Positions 1 to 7,229 are shown, counted from the stretch's first letter. The stretch is DNA of 11,425 bases from Candidatus Zhuqueibacterota bacterium (GCA_003644825.1 QNDJ01000018.1:1-11425), one strand, 5' to 3'. A program made the numbers and translations. Notes: generated from the sequence alone by a model not told the origin.

Positions 1-510
1 ATCAACCTTTTTAACATTTAATCTATTAAAAGAATTTAAAACCTTAAGATCGCCCTTTCTGATATTTTCTGAAATAACTTTCAAACATCTTTTGGAGTAT
101 ACTGCAAAAAGAGGTTCAAGAAATCCATTATACTCCGGAACGATAATATCATATTGTGTTTCTACATATTCAAACAAATAAGATATTGCTCCGGGTTCTA
201 TAAATGGCATATCACAGGCTAAAATAAAATTATAAAATGTATCGGAGTAATTCAACCCTGTGTAAATTCCTCCAAGAGGTCCTTTTCCAGGTATTTTATC
301 CTTTACAATTAATTCCACTTCAAGTTTTATGTATTTTTCTATATTATTTGTTACAATTATAATCTTATTGAATAAACCTTTCAGCACTTCAACTATATTT
401 TCTATAATGGTTCTACCATTAATTTCTATGAAGGGTTTAGGTAAGAAGATTCTGCTTGATTTCCCTCCACATAGAATAATTGCATTTGCATTTCTGAATA
501 AATTGTTCAT
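1..510 (-). CDS. mobA: MobA-like molybdenum cofactor guanylyltransferase, partial (C-terminus off the window)
   Basis: The reading frame is open from the ATG at 510 to the window edge, giving 170 residues; E. coli MobA has 194, so probably only a few tens of residues are missing. MobA transfers GMP from GTP to molybdopterin to make the guanine dinucleotide cofactor, in the cytoplasm. Visible family marks are the N-terminal nucleotide-binding segment LCGGKSSR (13-20) with a following Lys25, the GPLGGIYTGL loop (77-86), the metal-site CDMPF (99-103) and EPLFAVYSK (about 142-150). The usual RMG after the first loop reads RIF here, so the P-loop is atypical. The start lies 6 nt after the stop of the hydrogenase protease gene, with only a weak ribosome site inside that gene's end, so it is probably translationally coupled. 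A related nucleotidyltransferase (for example MocA-like) is the main alternative. Confidence 0.85.
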   Translation of the reverse strand, partial: MNNLFRNANAIILCGGKSSRIFLPKPFIEINGRTIIENIVEVLKGLFNKIIIVTNNIEKYIKLEVELIVKDKIPGKGPLGGIYTGLNYSDTFYNFILACDMPFIEPGAISYLFEYVETQYDIIVPEYNGFLEPLFAVYSKRCLKVISENIRKGDLKVLNSFNRLNVKKVD

Positions 511-516
511 CTACTT

Positions 517-1002
517 TTATTTTTCTCTAATTGTCTTTTTTATTAGCTTAATGATTTCCGGGATTTTTCTGGCAATTTCTGGAGACAGTTCCATACCACT
601 TACGATTTCTTTCGGTTCAACCCCGATTATAGTTATATCTTTAAATGATTTACCGGTCCTTTCAACAATACTCAATGCCTCCATAAAACCAAGCTGATGG
701 AGGGAAATAGAAGCTACATCGCCGGATATAATATCTTCTGGTTTAAATTTATAGACCGTTCCAGGCTTACCCCCACCCTTAACAGCATCTATAACAATAA
801 GTTTTTCCACATTTCCAAGCATCTGCAACGCATCCAGAGTTGCAGTTCCTGCATCTATTAAACTTACATCTTCTGGAAGTGTTGTTTTTTCCAGTTCTCT
901 TATTATGTGAACTCCCACACCTTCGTCTTTAAGTAATAAATTACCAATTCCTATTATTACTATTCCAGAAGTAAGGTCCGGGAGTAAGCCATTACTGGTC
1001 AT
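517..1002 (-). CDS. hyaD: [NiFe] hydrogenase maturation endopeptidase (HyaD/HybD family, M52)
   Basis: 161 residues, close to the 164 of E. coli HybD. The family cleaves the C-terminal tail of the hydrogenase large subunit after nickel insertion, in the cytoplasm. The sequence shows GIGNLLLKDEGVGV (18-31), IDAV (71-74) and SLHQLGF (100-106). By alignment with HybD the three nickel-sensing ligands are Glu27, Asp72 and His102, all present. A GVEPKE segment near the C-terminus is also typical. The gene starts 12 nt after the large-subunit stop. I see no clear Shine-Dalgarno sequence, so expression probably depends on coupling with the upstream gene. The N-terminus is about ten residues longer than usual before GIGN, but no better start is visible. 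The large subunit upstream carries exactly the kind of tail this enzyme removes. Confidence 0.95.
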   Translation of the reverse strand: MTSNGLLPDLTSGIVIIGIGNLLLKDEGVGVHIIRELEKTTLPEDVSLIDAGTATLDALQMLGNVEKLIVIDAVKGGGKPGTVYKFKPEDIISGDVASISLHQLGFMEALSIVERTGKSFKDITIIGVEPKEIVSGMELSPEIARKIPEIIKLIKKTIREK

Positions 1003-1014
1003 TTATTACATAGA

Positions 1015-2571
1015 TTATAAAATTCTGAATTTACTTATCAATTCACCATCAGGATTAATCATATGCACAGCACAGGCAATGCATGGGTCAAAAGAACGAA
1101 CCACTCTGACAGCCTCAATTGGGTTCTTCGGGTCTTTAATTGGTGTTCCAATCAGTGCCTGCTCGATTGGTCCTTTCTGTCCCATATCATCTGTAGGACC
1201 GGCATTCCAGGTTGTCGGAACAACACATTGATACCTGTCAATCTTTTTATTTTTAATTGTAATCCAGTGACCAAGAGAACCTCTCGGTGCTTCTGTTAAT
1301 CCCATTCCTTTACCTTCTGCAGGGATTTCAAATTTATTATGAACAGGCTTGGATGGGTCAAGTTGCTTTACCCATTCTGCACATCGGTCTGCTACAACCT
1401 TACAATCAAATGCTCTGGCAGCGTGCCTCCCAAGAACAGAGAATAGTGCATTAATATCGGCATTAAAAATCTTCAGAGTCCCTTCTATCAGCTTTGAGAC
1501 ATTTTCGTTTTTACCACTTAAATGAGCTGTTACCATTCTTGCCAGAGGTCCAACCTCTACTACCTTTTTATCATAACGAGGTGCTTTAATCCAGGAATAA
1601 GAACCAGGTTTTTCTGGTTGTGGAACTGTTTCACCTTTTGATGGATGGAGACCACTTCCTGAAGAAAACCTTGAGTTTTTAACATACTCTGCAATTTTAT
1701 CCGCTGAGAAAGGTTTTAGCTTGCCATCTATATATACACCTGGCGGAAGAAGTTTGTTGTTTCCATCTATATCTTCTTCAAAAACACCGTAAGAAAGGAA
1801 ATTACCACATCCTTTTCCGATTGAAAAATATTCTTTATACACTTTTGCAACCTCTATAACATCAGGAATGTAGTTATTATCAATAAAGGTTTGTAGTTCT
1901 TTTAATCTGGAAGCATAGGCGATAATTTTGTCAACTGTGGGTTTTTGTGTTGCTCCACCCGGCATTATTCCCATTTCGTGGGGCATTTTTCCGCCGAATA
2001 TACACAGCATTTCATGGGCTTTACTTCTCATTTCCAGAGCTTTCAGATAATCTGCAATAGCTGCAATGTTTAACTCTGTGTCTGTAATGTAATTTCCCTT
2101 ATATCGAGGAAGAAATGGAGCGGCAGCTGTAGTTCTTCCACTATCTACTTCAGATTTTACCCAGGCTTTTACCCTGTTCAGTTTCGGGTCTTTTCCTTTA
2201 TAATTAAGAATAGCTGTTATATCCACATAATCAAGTGCAGCAAGATGATAGAAATGGAGTATATGAGATTGAATGTAATTTGCTCCGAGCATCAGGTTTC
2301 TGATTAATCTACCGTTTTCCGGGGGTTTTACTCCAAGAGCACTATCAAGATTCAATGTCGAAGCCTGAGCATGGCTGGCCGGGCACACTCCACAAATCCT
2401 CTGGGTAATCATCTGGGCATCAACAGGATTCCTTCCTTTAAGAATTATCTCCCATCCTCTAAACATTTCTCCACTACTTTTTGCATCAACAACCTTACCA
2501 TTATCGACTTCAACTTCTATTTTGAGATGCCCTTCAATCCTGGTTATTGGATCTATGGTGATTTTTTGCAT
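1015..2571 (-). CDS. hyaB: [NiFe] hydrogenase large (catalytic) subunit, group 1 type
   Basis: 518 residues, slightly shorter than Desulfovibrio-type large subunits. It holds the Ni-Fe(CN)2(CO) active site that splits H2. The N-terminal DPITRIEGHLKI (7-18) is typical. The four metal Cys are in RICGVC (Cys60, Cys63) and DPCIACAVH (Cys497, Cys500). Cys497 is encoded by TGC, so this is a [NiFe] and not a [NiFeSe] enzyme. A 15-residue tail (504-518) follows His503 and should be removed by the protease encoded just downstream. There is no signal peptide; the folded protein would be co-exported with the Tat-bearing small subunit. A strong ribosome site (AAAGGAG) sits about 7 nt before the ATG, in the 30-nt gap after the small-subunit gene. 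Assignment as an uptake enzyme is inference from the exported partner. Confidence 0.97.
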   Translation of the reverse strand: MQKITIDPITRIEGHLKIEVEVDNGKVVDAKSSGEMFRGWEIILKGRNPVDAQMITQRICGVCPASHAQASTLNLDSALGVKPPENGRLIRNLMLGANYIQSHILHFYHLAALDYVDITAILNYKGKDPKLNRVKAWVKSEVDSGRTTAAAPFLPRYKGNYITDTELNIAAIADYLKALEMRSKAHEMLCIFGGKMPHEMGIMPGGATQKPTVDKIIAYASRLKELQTFIDNNYIPDVIEVAKVYKEYFSIGKGCGNFLSYGVFEEDIDGNNKLLPPGVYIDGKLKPFSADKIAEYVKNSRFSSGSGLHPSKGETVPQPEKPGSYSWIKAPRYDKKVVEVGPLARMVTAHLSGKNENVSKLIEGTLKIFNADINALFSVLGRHAARAFDCKVVADRCAEWVKQLDPSKPVHNKFEIPAEGKGMGLTEAPRGSLGHWITIKNKKIDRYQCVVPTTWNAGPTDDMGQKGPIEQALIGTPIKDPKNPIEAVRVVRSFDPCIACAVHMINPDGELISKFRIL

Positions 2572-2601
2572 TTGTCTTCTCCTTTACTTTGTTTTTCTAT
2601 T

Positions 2602-3615
2602 TTACACAAGGTTTTTAACTTTCTTAATTTTTCCTGTCCATCTAATATCTTTCACCTTTGAAACAGGAAGAACTGAATAAAGCCCTTCACCTTCATGGTC
2701 TGGAAAAGTAGGCTCTGTACATCCAATACAGGGAGAACCACACTGAATGCACCAGTTAACTTTGTTATTCCAGCTTCTTATAGGGACATCACAATGAGAT
2801 ATTGGACCCTTACAGCCTAATTCAAATAAACATCCTTCATCATCTCCATAATCTTTTGCCATTTTACCTTCATCAAAGTATCCTCTTCTCTCGCACTGGT
2901 CGTGAACAAGTTTTCCAAAAAATAGTTTTGGGCGTTTTTCCTCATCAAGCTCAGGAACTCCGAAAAGTAATACATGTGCAATTGTTCCAACGACCCAATC
3001 AGGATGACAGGGACAACCGGGTATATTTATCACTGTAGCCTTTGGAATTATTTTATAAACCGGCATAGCTCCAGTAGGGTTTGGTGTTCCAGAAGGAATA
3101 CCTCCAAATGCAGCACACGTTCCTACACTTAATACTGCCTGAGCGTTTGCTCCAAGCCTTTCCACCCATTCCTTTGCGGTGATATGTTTTCCATTACTTT
3201 CTCCCATTGTAGAATAGATACCATTTTCTTTTGTTGGAATGGAGCCCTCCACAACAAGAACATATTTTCCTTTTTTATTTGTTTCAGCGTCTGTAAGTAT
3301 TTTCAGGGCGAGGTCACCCGCAGAAGCCATTATGTTGGGATGAAATTCCAGACTTATTGTTTCTGTAAGAACTTCGGCAATTTCGGGATAAACAGTGTTT
3401 ATCGTAGAAATTGAACAACCAGCACAGGATTGACCCTGTATCCATAAAACCGGAAGATTTCCAGCCTTAACTGCCTTCTCTTCAAGGGATTTCTTTACAG
3501 GTGCTACCCATTCTGAACCTCCAGTTTTTGAGGCACAGGCTGTAACTCCCGCCACACCAACAGTTACTGTTCCTCGGCCCATCAGCTCCAAAAACTCTCT
3601 ACGCGTAAGACCCAT
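2602..3615 (-). CDS. hyaA: [NiFe] hydrogenase small subunit with Tat signal, group 1 type
   Basis: 337 residues. It carries the Fe-S relay from the active site to an external electron acceptor. The N-terminus has a Tat motif, TRREFLELMG (4-13), followed by a short hydrophobic stretch ending in VTAC (24-27), which looks like a lipobox. Proximal cluster ligands are Cys64, Cys67, Cys167 and Cys201; distal ligands are His238, Cys241, Cys262 and Cys268; medial ligands are Cys275, Cys296 and Cys299. Cys289 sits where most [NiFe] enzymes have the proline of a 3Fe-4S site, so the medial cluster may be 4Fe-4S. Cys203 and Cys292 are further additions close to clusters. The protein ends shortly after the medial region without a C-terminal membrane helix, and no cytochrome b gene follows. 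It starts a hydrogenase operon behind a 319-nt intergenic gap. A near-perfect ribosome site supports the ATG at 3615. Confidence 0.96.
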   Translation of the reverse strand: MGLTRREFLELMGRGTVTVGVAGVTACASKTGGSEWVAPVKKSLEEKAVKAGNLPVLWIQGQSCAGCSISTINTVYPEIAEVLTETISLEFHPNIMASAGDLALKILTDAETNKKGKYVLVVEGSIPTKENGIYSTMGESNGKHITAKEWVERLGANAQAVLSVGTCAAFGGIPSGTPNPTGAMPVYKIIPKATVINIPGCPCHPDWVVGTIAHVLLFGVPELDEEKRPKLFFGKLVHDQCERRGYFDEGKMAKDYGDDEGCLFELGCKGPISHCDVPIRSWNNKVNWCIQCGSPCIGCTEPTFPDHEGEGLYSVLPVSKVKDIRWTGKIKKVKNLV

Positions 3616-3619
3616 CTGG

Positions 3620-3630
3620 ACCTCCTTTCT
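3620..3630 (-). promoter_or_regulatory. Strong Shine-Dalgarno sequence for the hydrogenase small subunit
   Basis: On the minus strand AGAAAGGAGGT lies a few bases before the ATG at 3615. It is an almost full anti-16S match, the best ribosome site in the window, and it fixes the start of the Tat signal peptide. Confidence 0.85.
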
Positions 3631-3696
3631 TTTTTATTGTTATAAAAATAAAAATACTTTTTATGTTAATTTTGTTAATTGTTTAATATAATATAA

Positions 3697-3702
3697 ATTA
3701 TA
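3697..3702 (-). promoter_or_regulatory. Possible -10 box for the hydrogenase operon
   Basis: A perfect TATAAT on the minus strand, preceded directly by TG, about 80 nt before the small-subunit start. No good -35 box is found at 16-18 nt upstream, and the region is so AT-rich that chance matches are expected. Treat as a weak candidate only. Confidence 0.22.
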
Positions 3703-3806
3703 CAATTTTTCTAATAAAATATATATGTTACTAGAAAGATAAAGATAACTTAAAATATATTTTGAAAATAGAGAATTAAAATTGAAAAAGAGGATGTTTA
3801 TATTAT

Positions 3807-3860
3807 TGTTAGGTATCCACCGGACACGTAAATGGTACTCATATCCTATTTATAGATACC
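3807..3860. repeat. Structured element, possibly a decayed insertion-sequence end
   Basis: GGTATC at 3812-3817 and GATACC at 3855-3860 form a 6-bp inverted repeat around a 37-nt loop. On the plus strand it begins TGTTAGGTATCC and contains two loosely similar direct units, GGTATCCAC and GGTACTCAT, separated by CGGACACGTAAAT. This TGT start with nearby repeated units resembles ends of DDE-type insertion sequences such as IS21, but no transposase or second end is present. Its GC content is higher than the surrounding sequence. It could also be an RNA structure at the end of the cytochrome transcript. Confidence 0.25.
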
Positions 3861-3934
3861 CTCGACCTTTTAATACAACATTTCATTGAGTAGAAATTAA
3901 AATATTGATTATCTTTTTTAAACTAAATAATAAA

Positions 3935-4480
3935 CTATTTCTTTTTTGGAACAGGATGAGCAATTTTCTTAAATGCTTCTTTAAAATCTTTTATTTCTAC
4001 ATAAGTGGGGCTTTTTTTATTATGACAATCTTTACACCGGTCCAGAGTTTTTATTCCACCATTAGCTAAAAACTTTTTTGTATCCTTCATTATGGTCATC
4101 TTTTTGTATACACTTCCCGGTCCATGACACGCTTCACAACCCACACCTTCTTCAATTTTGTAACTTGTAGCAAGGAGTTTTTTATCCTTTGTTCCGGCTG
4201 TAGTATGACATTCAAGACATTCCTTTGCTTTTTGAGGGTCTCCTTTTATTCCGAGTTTTTTTGCAATTTTTTTGCTTTCATCAGATGCCAGAGTTTCATA
4301 AGCTTTTGAATGTTTTTCTTTACTCCAGATTGCTGCCTGATTACCATACTTTTTTAATTTGTGACAGATGTTACACTTCTTAACTCCCACATACTTGTAA
4401 GTTTTCTTTGCCTGCTGAAAATTCAAAAATAGAAAAGATGCAAGTAAAAGACTTAAAAATAAGAACAAAAATTTTTTCAT
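3935..4480 (-). CDS. Exported tetraheme cytochrome c, c554-like
   Basis: 181 residues with an N-terminal Lys-Lys plus hydrophobic segment (4-19) that serves as signal peptide or anchor. Four CxxCH heme motifs are at 36-40, 88-92, 115-119 and 149-153. The pattern of a first heme motif followed by W52, KHSKAY (56-61), then CHGPGS (118-123), fits the cytochrome c554 family. Only two His lie outside the heme motifs (His57 and His175), so two hemes must use another distal ligand or be five-coordinate; Met128 and Met131 are available. It probably carries electrons in the periplasm. It sits 43 nt after rnfB, with a good ribosome site (AAAGGAGAT), and upstream of an exported hydrogenase, so it could link the two systems. 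The partner assignment is inference. Confidence 0.9.
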   Translation of the reverse strand: MKKFLFLFLSLLLASFLFLNFQQAKKTYKYVGVKKCNICHKLKKYGNQAAIWSKEKHSKAYETLASDESKKIAKKLGIKGDPQKAKECLECHTTAGTKDKKLLATSYKIEEGVGCEACHGPGSVYKKMTIMKDTKKFLANGGIKTLDRCKDCHNKKSPTYVEIKDFKEAFKKIAHPVPKKK

Positions 4481-4523
4481 AATATATCTCCTTTAGAATT
4501 TTCCTTATTTTTATTTTATTAAA

Positions 4524-6620
4524 TTAAGTTCCAGAAAGTTCCTTTTTTTCAGTTTTTTTCTTTTCTTTTACAGGATTTATATACGGATTATAACAATAGA
4601 TCCCGCATTGCAGGCATCTTCCGGCTTCATAAATTGCCTTTTCTTCAGGGATAGTTTCTTTCAATTCGTTGAAATTATCGAGTCTTTCCTCGGGTGGAAG
4701 TGTTTTTTCTTTTACTTTTTCGGATTTATCTACACCTTCGAGTTTTTCCAGTTGAGATTCAGGGATCAGGTCCTTCTGCCTTTTTATAACAGGAATATGC
4801 CCTTCAGTAAGCTTATAATGTATTGACCTGGCAGCAAACCTACCCTCAGATATAGCTTTGGTTGCAATATCAGGTCCGGTTCTGAAGTCTCCACCAGCAA
4901 ATACAAAAGGCTCGCTGGTCTCACCTGTTTCTTCGTCCACTATTATTGTTTGCCTTCTTGTCAATTTCAAATGTCCACTTCTTTCATCAGGTCGAACAAA
5001 AGAGGCATCAGGATGTTGACCAATAGTTAAAATTATAGAATCCGCATCAACAGTCATTCTCTCTGATGGGTCATACTTAGGGTTAAATCTACCCTCTTCA
5101 TCAAAAACAGAAGTACACCGCTGGAGCTCTATTCCCTTGATTCTACCATTATCGGTTATATACCTGTAGAATCCCCAGGAACAATTTATATTTACACCTT
5201 CTTCAATAGCCTCTTCTATTTCTTCATCAAGAGCTGGCATCTCACATCGTTTTTCGAGGCAGTATAACTTTATATTTTTAACTCCCATTCTAACAGCTGT
5301 TCTTGCAGCATCCATAGCTACATTACCACCACCTATAACTACAACTTTCTCTCCGAGGTCAAATTTCTCACCTTTTGAAGCACCCTCCAAAAACTTTGTT
5401 CCTAAATAAACACCATCAGGGCTTTCATCTTTTGTCAATGTGTAGCTTTCCCAGGCTCCAATAGAGATATACACAGCCTCGTATCCATTGGCAAAAAGAA
5501 ATTCAAGATTGAAATCTCTCCCTAATTTTACATTCTTTCTTGCCTCAATACCAAGTTTCAGTATTCCTTCGATTTCCCAATCCAGTATCTTTTTTGGTAA
5601 TCGGTACTCGGGGATTCCATACCTAAGCATTCCACCCAGTTTTGGTTCTGCCTCGAATATAGTTACAGTGTATCCCAATCTACGGAGATAATATGCACAG
5701 GATAAACCTGAAGGTCCACCACCTACAACAGCAACTTTATGACCATTATCTGGAAGAACAGGAACAGGAATCCTCTTATTATTAACATACTCGTAATCTG
5801 CACAGAATCTTTTTAAGGAATTAATAGCAACAGGTTCATCTATTAAATTACGCCGGCAAACTTCCTCACAGGGGCGAGGACAAACCCTGCCAATGGATAA
5901 GGGAAGTGGACATCTTTCTTTTATTGTTAATAATGCGCCCTCAATATCACCTTCTCTAATCTGTTTGATATATCTCGGAATATCGATATCCGAAGGACAC
6001 GCCTGTCTGCACGGAGATAAACATTCCTCTACTGTATTAAAATGTAAGATTCTATCCGAGGCAGATAGAAGTGAAATTATACCTCTGGGACATGCCTCTA
6101 CACATTTACCACAGGCTCGACATCTAGAAGGGTCAGTTATGGGAAGGTGATTTTTACCCATCCTGATAGCATCAAAAGGGCAAACATTCACACACGTTCC
6201 AAGGCCCAGACAACCAATTTCACAGATAAGGTCTCCTTTAAATAGTTTATCTGCTGCTCTACAATCTTCAACACCCTCATAAATGTACTTTCTTTCGGAA
6301 CGTTCGCCACCATTACAATAACTTTCCCAGATTTTTGGTTCAACAATGCCAACTTCCATTCCCATAATTCTACCAACATTATCGTGGATAGTTGGGCCAC
6401 CTGCTACACAGGCAGTTACTGGGGCTTCACCTTTGACAATAGCTTCAGCACAGGCTGCACATCCAGCATATCCACAGGCACCACAATTGGCACCAAGCAA
6501 TGCATCCTGAACTTCAAGAATTCGCTTATCTATTTTTACATAAAAGACCTTTGAGGCTATACCCAGAGCTATACCTACAAATATACCTAATCCGCCAAGA
6601 AATGCTAATGAATACCACAT
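4524..6620 (-). CDS. rnfB: RnfB fused to a GltD/NfnB-like FAD-NAD(P)H oxidoreductase
   Basis: 698 residues against about 192 for E. coli RnfB. The RnfB part has one N-terminal membrane helix (about 4-26), the CGACGYAGC cluster (Cys46, 49, 54, with Cys71), and two ferredoxin-like 4Fe-4S sites (Cys133, 137, 143, 147 and Cys167, 170, 173, 177). From about residue 186 a complete glutamate-synthase-small-subunit-like module follows: an N-terminal Cys-rich domain (Cys200, 204, 208, 247, 251, 255), the FAD loop VVGGGPSGL (298-306), YGIPEYRLPK (334-343), the NAD(P) loop VIGGGNVAMD (428-437) and FAGGD (574-578). The C-terminus adds Cys669, Cys672 and Cys676. The frame is continuous with no sign of assembly error. 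RnfB normally receives electrons from ferredoxin; the added module suggests NAD(P)H exchange at the same subunit. The ribosome site is AAGGAT, and the gene starts 20 nt after rnfA. Confidence 0.95.
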   Translation of the reverse strand: MWYSLAFLGGLGIFVGIALGIASKVFYVKIDKRILEVQDALLGANCGACGYAGCAACAEAIVKGEAPVTACVAGGPTIHDNVGRIMGMEVGIVEPKIWESYCNGGERSERKYIYEGVEDCRAADKLFKGDLICEIGCLGLGTCVNVCPFDAIRMGKNHLPITDPSRCRACGKCVEACPRGIISLLSASDRILHFNTVEECLSPCRQACPSDIDIPRYIKQIREGDIEGALLTIKERCPLPLSIGRVCPRPCEEVCRRNLIDEPVAINSLKRFCADYEYVNNKRIPVPVLPDNGHKVAVVGGGPSGLSCAYYLRRLGYTVTIFEAEPKLGGMLRYGIPEYRLPKKILDWEIEGILKLGIEARKNVKLGRDFNLEFLFANGYEAVYISIGAWESYTLTKDESPDGVYLGTKFLEGASKGEKFDLGEKVVVIGGGNVAMDAARTAVRMGVKNIKLYCLEKRCEMPALDEEIEEAIEEGVNINCSWGFYRYITDNGRIKGIELQRCTSVFDEEGRFNPKYDPSERMTVDADSIILTIGQHPDASFVRPDERSGHLKLTRRQTIIVDEETGETSEPFVFAGGDFRTGPDIATKAISEGRFAARSIHYKLTEGHIPVIKRQKDLIPESQLEKLEGVDKSEKVKEKTLPPEERLDNFNELKETIPEEKAIYEAGRCLQCGIYCYNPYINPVKEKKKTEKKELSGT

Positions 6621-6640
6621 AGTATCATATCCTTATTTAT

Positions 6641-7213
6641 CTAAGCCATACCCTTAAAACCTAAAAATGCCAGTGCCATTAATCCTACTGAAACCATTGC
6701 AATAGCAGTTCCTTTGAAGATTCTTGGAATATGACATATCTCATATCGTTCTCTTATACCGGAAAACAAGGTTATTGCTAAACCATAACCTACAGAACTA
6801 CTAAATGCAAAAATCGCTGTCTCTATAAAATTATAACTACTTCTTATACACAGAATAGCTACCCCAAGAACAGCACAGTTTGTGGTGATTAATGGCAAAA
6901 ATATTCCAAGTGCCTGGTATAGATTCTTCAAATTTTTTCTTACATAAAATTCCGTAAGTTGAACAAATCCCGCAATAACCAGTATAAAAACAACCGTTTG
7001 TAAATGAACAAGATTTAAAGGTTCAAGAAAAGCTTTTTGAAATATCCAGGTAACTATTGAAGACATAGTAAGAACAAAAACCACTGCCAGAGCCATACCA
7101 ATAGCGGAATCTCTTTTCTGGGAAACACCTAAGAATGGACAATTGCCAAGATATTTTGCCAGTATTATATTATTAACAAATATTGCAGAAACTATCATAA
7201 ATATGAATTTCAT
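6641..7213 (-). CDS. rnfA: RnfA, membrane subunit of the Rnf complex
   Basis: 190 residues, near the 193 of E. coli RnfA, with six predicted membrane helices. It pairs with RnfE to hold an intramembrane iron-sulfur centre that moves electrons across the membrane. The two expected ligands are in LGNCPFLGVS (Cys25) and TTNCAVLG (Cys113). The N-terminal FVNNIILAKYLG is a family hallmark. The start is supported by AAGGAGC about 9 nt upstream in the 16-nt gap after rnfE. No unusual residues noted in the conserved parts. Confidence 0.97.
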   Translation of the reverse strand: MKFIFMIVSAIFVNNIILAKYLGNCPFLGVSQKRDSAIGMALAVVFVLTMSSIVTWIFQKAFLEPLNLVHLQTVVFILVIAGFVQLTEFYVRKNLKNLYQALGIFLPLITTNCAVLGVAILCIRSSYNFIETAIFAFSSSVGYGLAITLFSGIRERYEICHIPRIFKGTAIAMVSVGLMALAFLGFKGMA

Positions 7214-7229
7214 CAGTTCAGCTCCTTAA

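Larger units (their letters stand above)
3616..3934. other. 319-nt AT-rich intergenic region between cytochrome and hydrogenase genes
   Basis: No coding frame is convincing on either strand. On the minus strand it contains the 3' end of the cytochrome transcript, a structured element at 3807-3860, a long AT-rich stretch, and the leader of the hydrogenase genes. No classical GC-rich hairpin followed by a T run is visible, so I cannot show that transcription stops after the cytochrome gene. The size of the gap compared with the tight spacing elsewhere makes a separate hydrogenase promoter likely. Confidence 0.7.

Noticed and set aside
329-697. Plus-strand open frame of about 120 codons across the mobA and protease genes
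   Set aside because: It lies opposite two well-supported genes, has no ribosome site and no recognisable family features.
1015-2571. [NiFeSe] hydrogenase with selenocysteine
   Set aside because: The first Cys of the C-terminal DPCxxC motif is encoded by TGC, with no in-frame TGA.
3616-3934. Small gene, riboswitch or sigma54 promoter in the large intergenic gap
   Set aside because: No frame with a ribosome site, no recognisable riboswitch core and no GG-N10-GC type -24/-12 element was found.
6188-6400. Second minus-strand frame inside rnfB that could suggest a frameshift
   Set aside because: The main rnfB frame is continuous here and carries all the expected cluster Cys, so this is a shadow frame.
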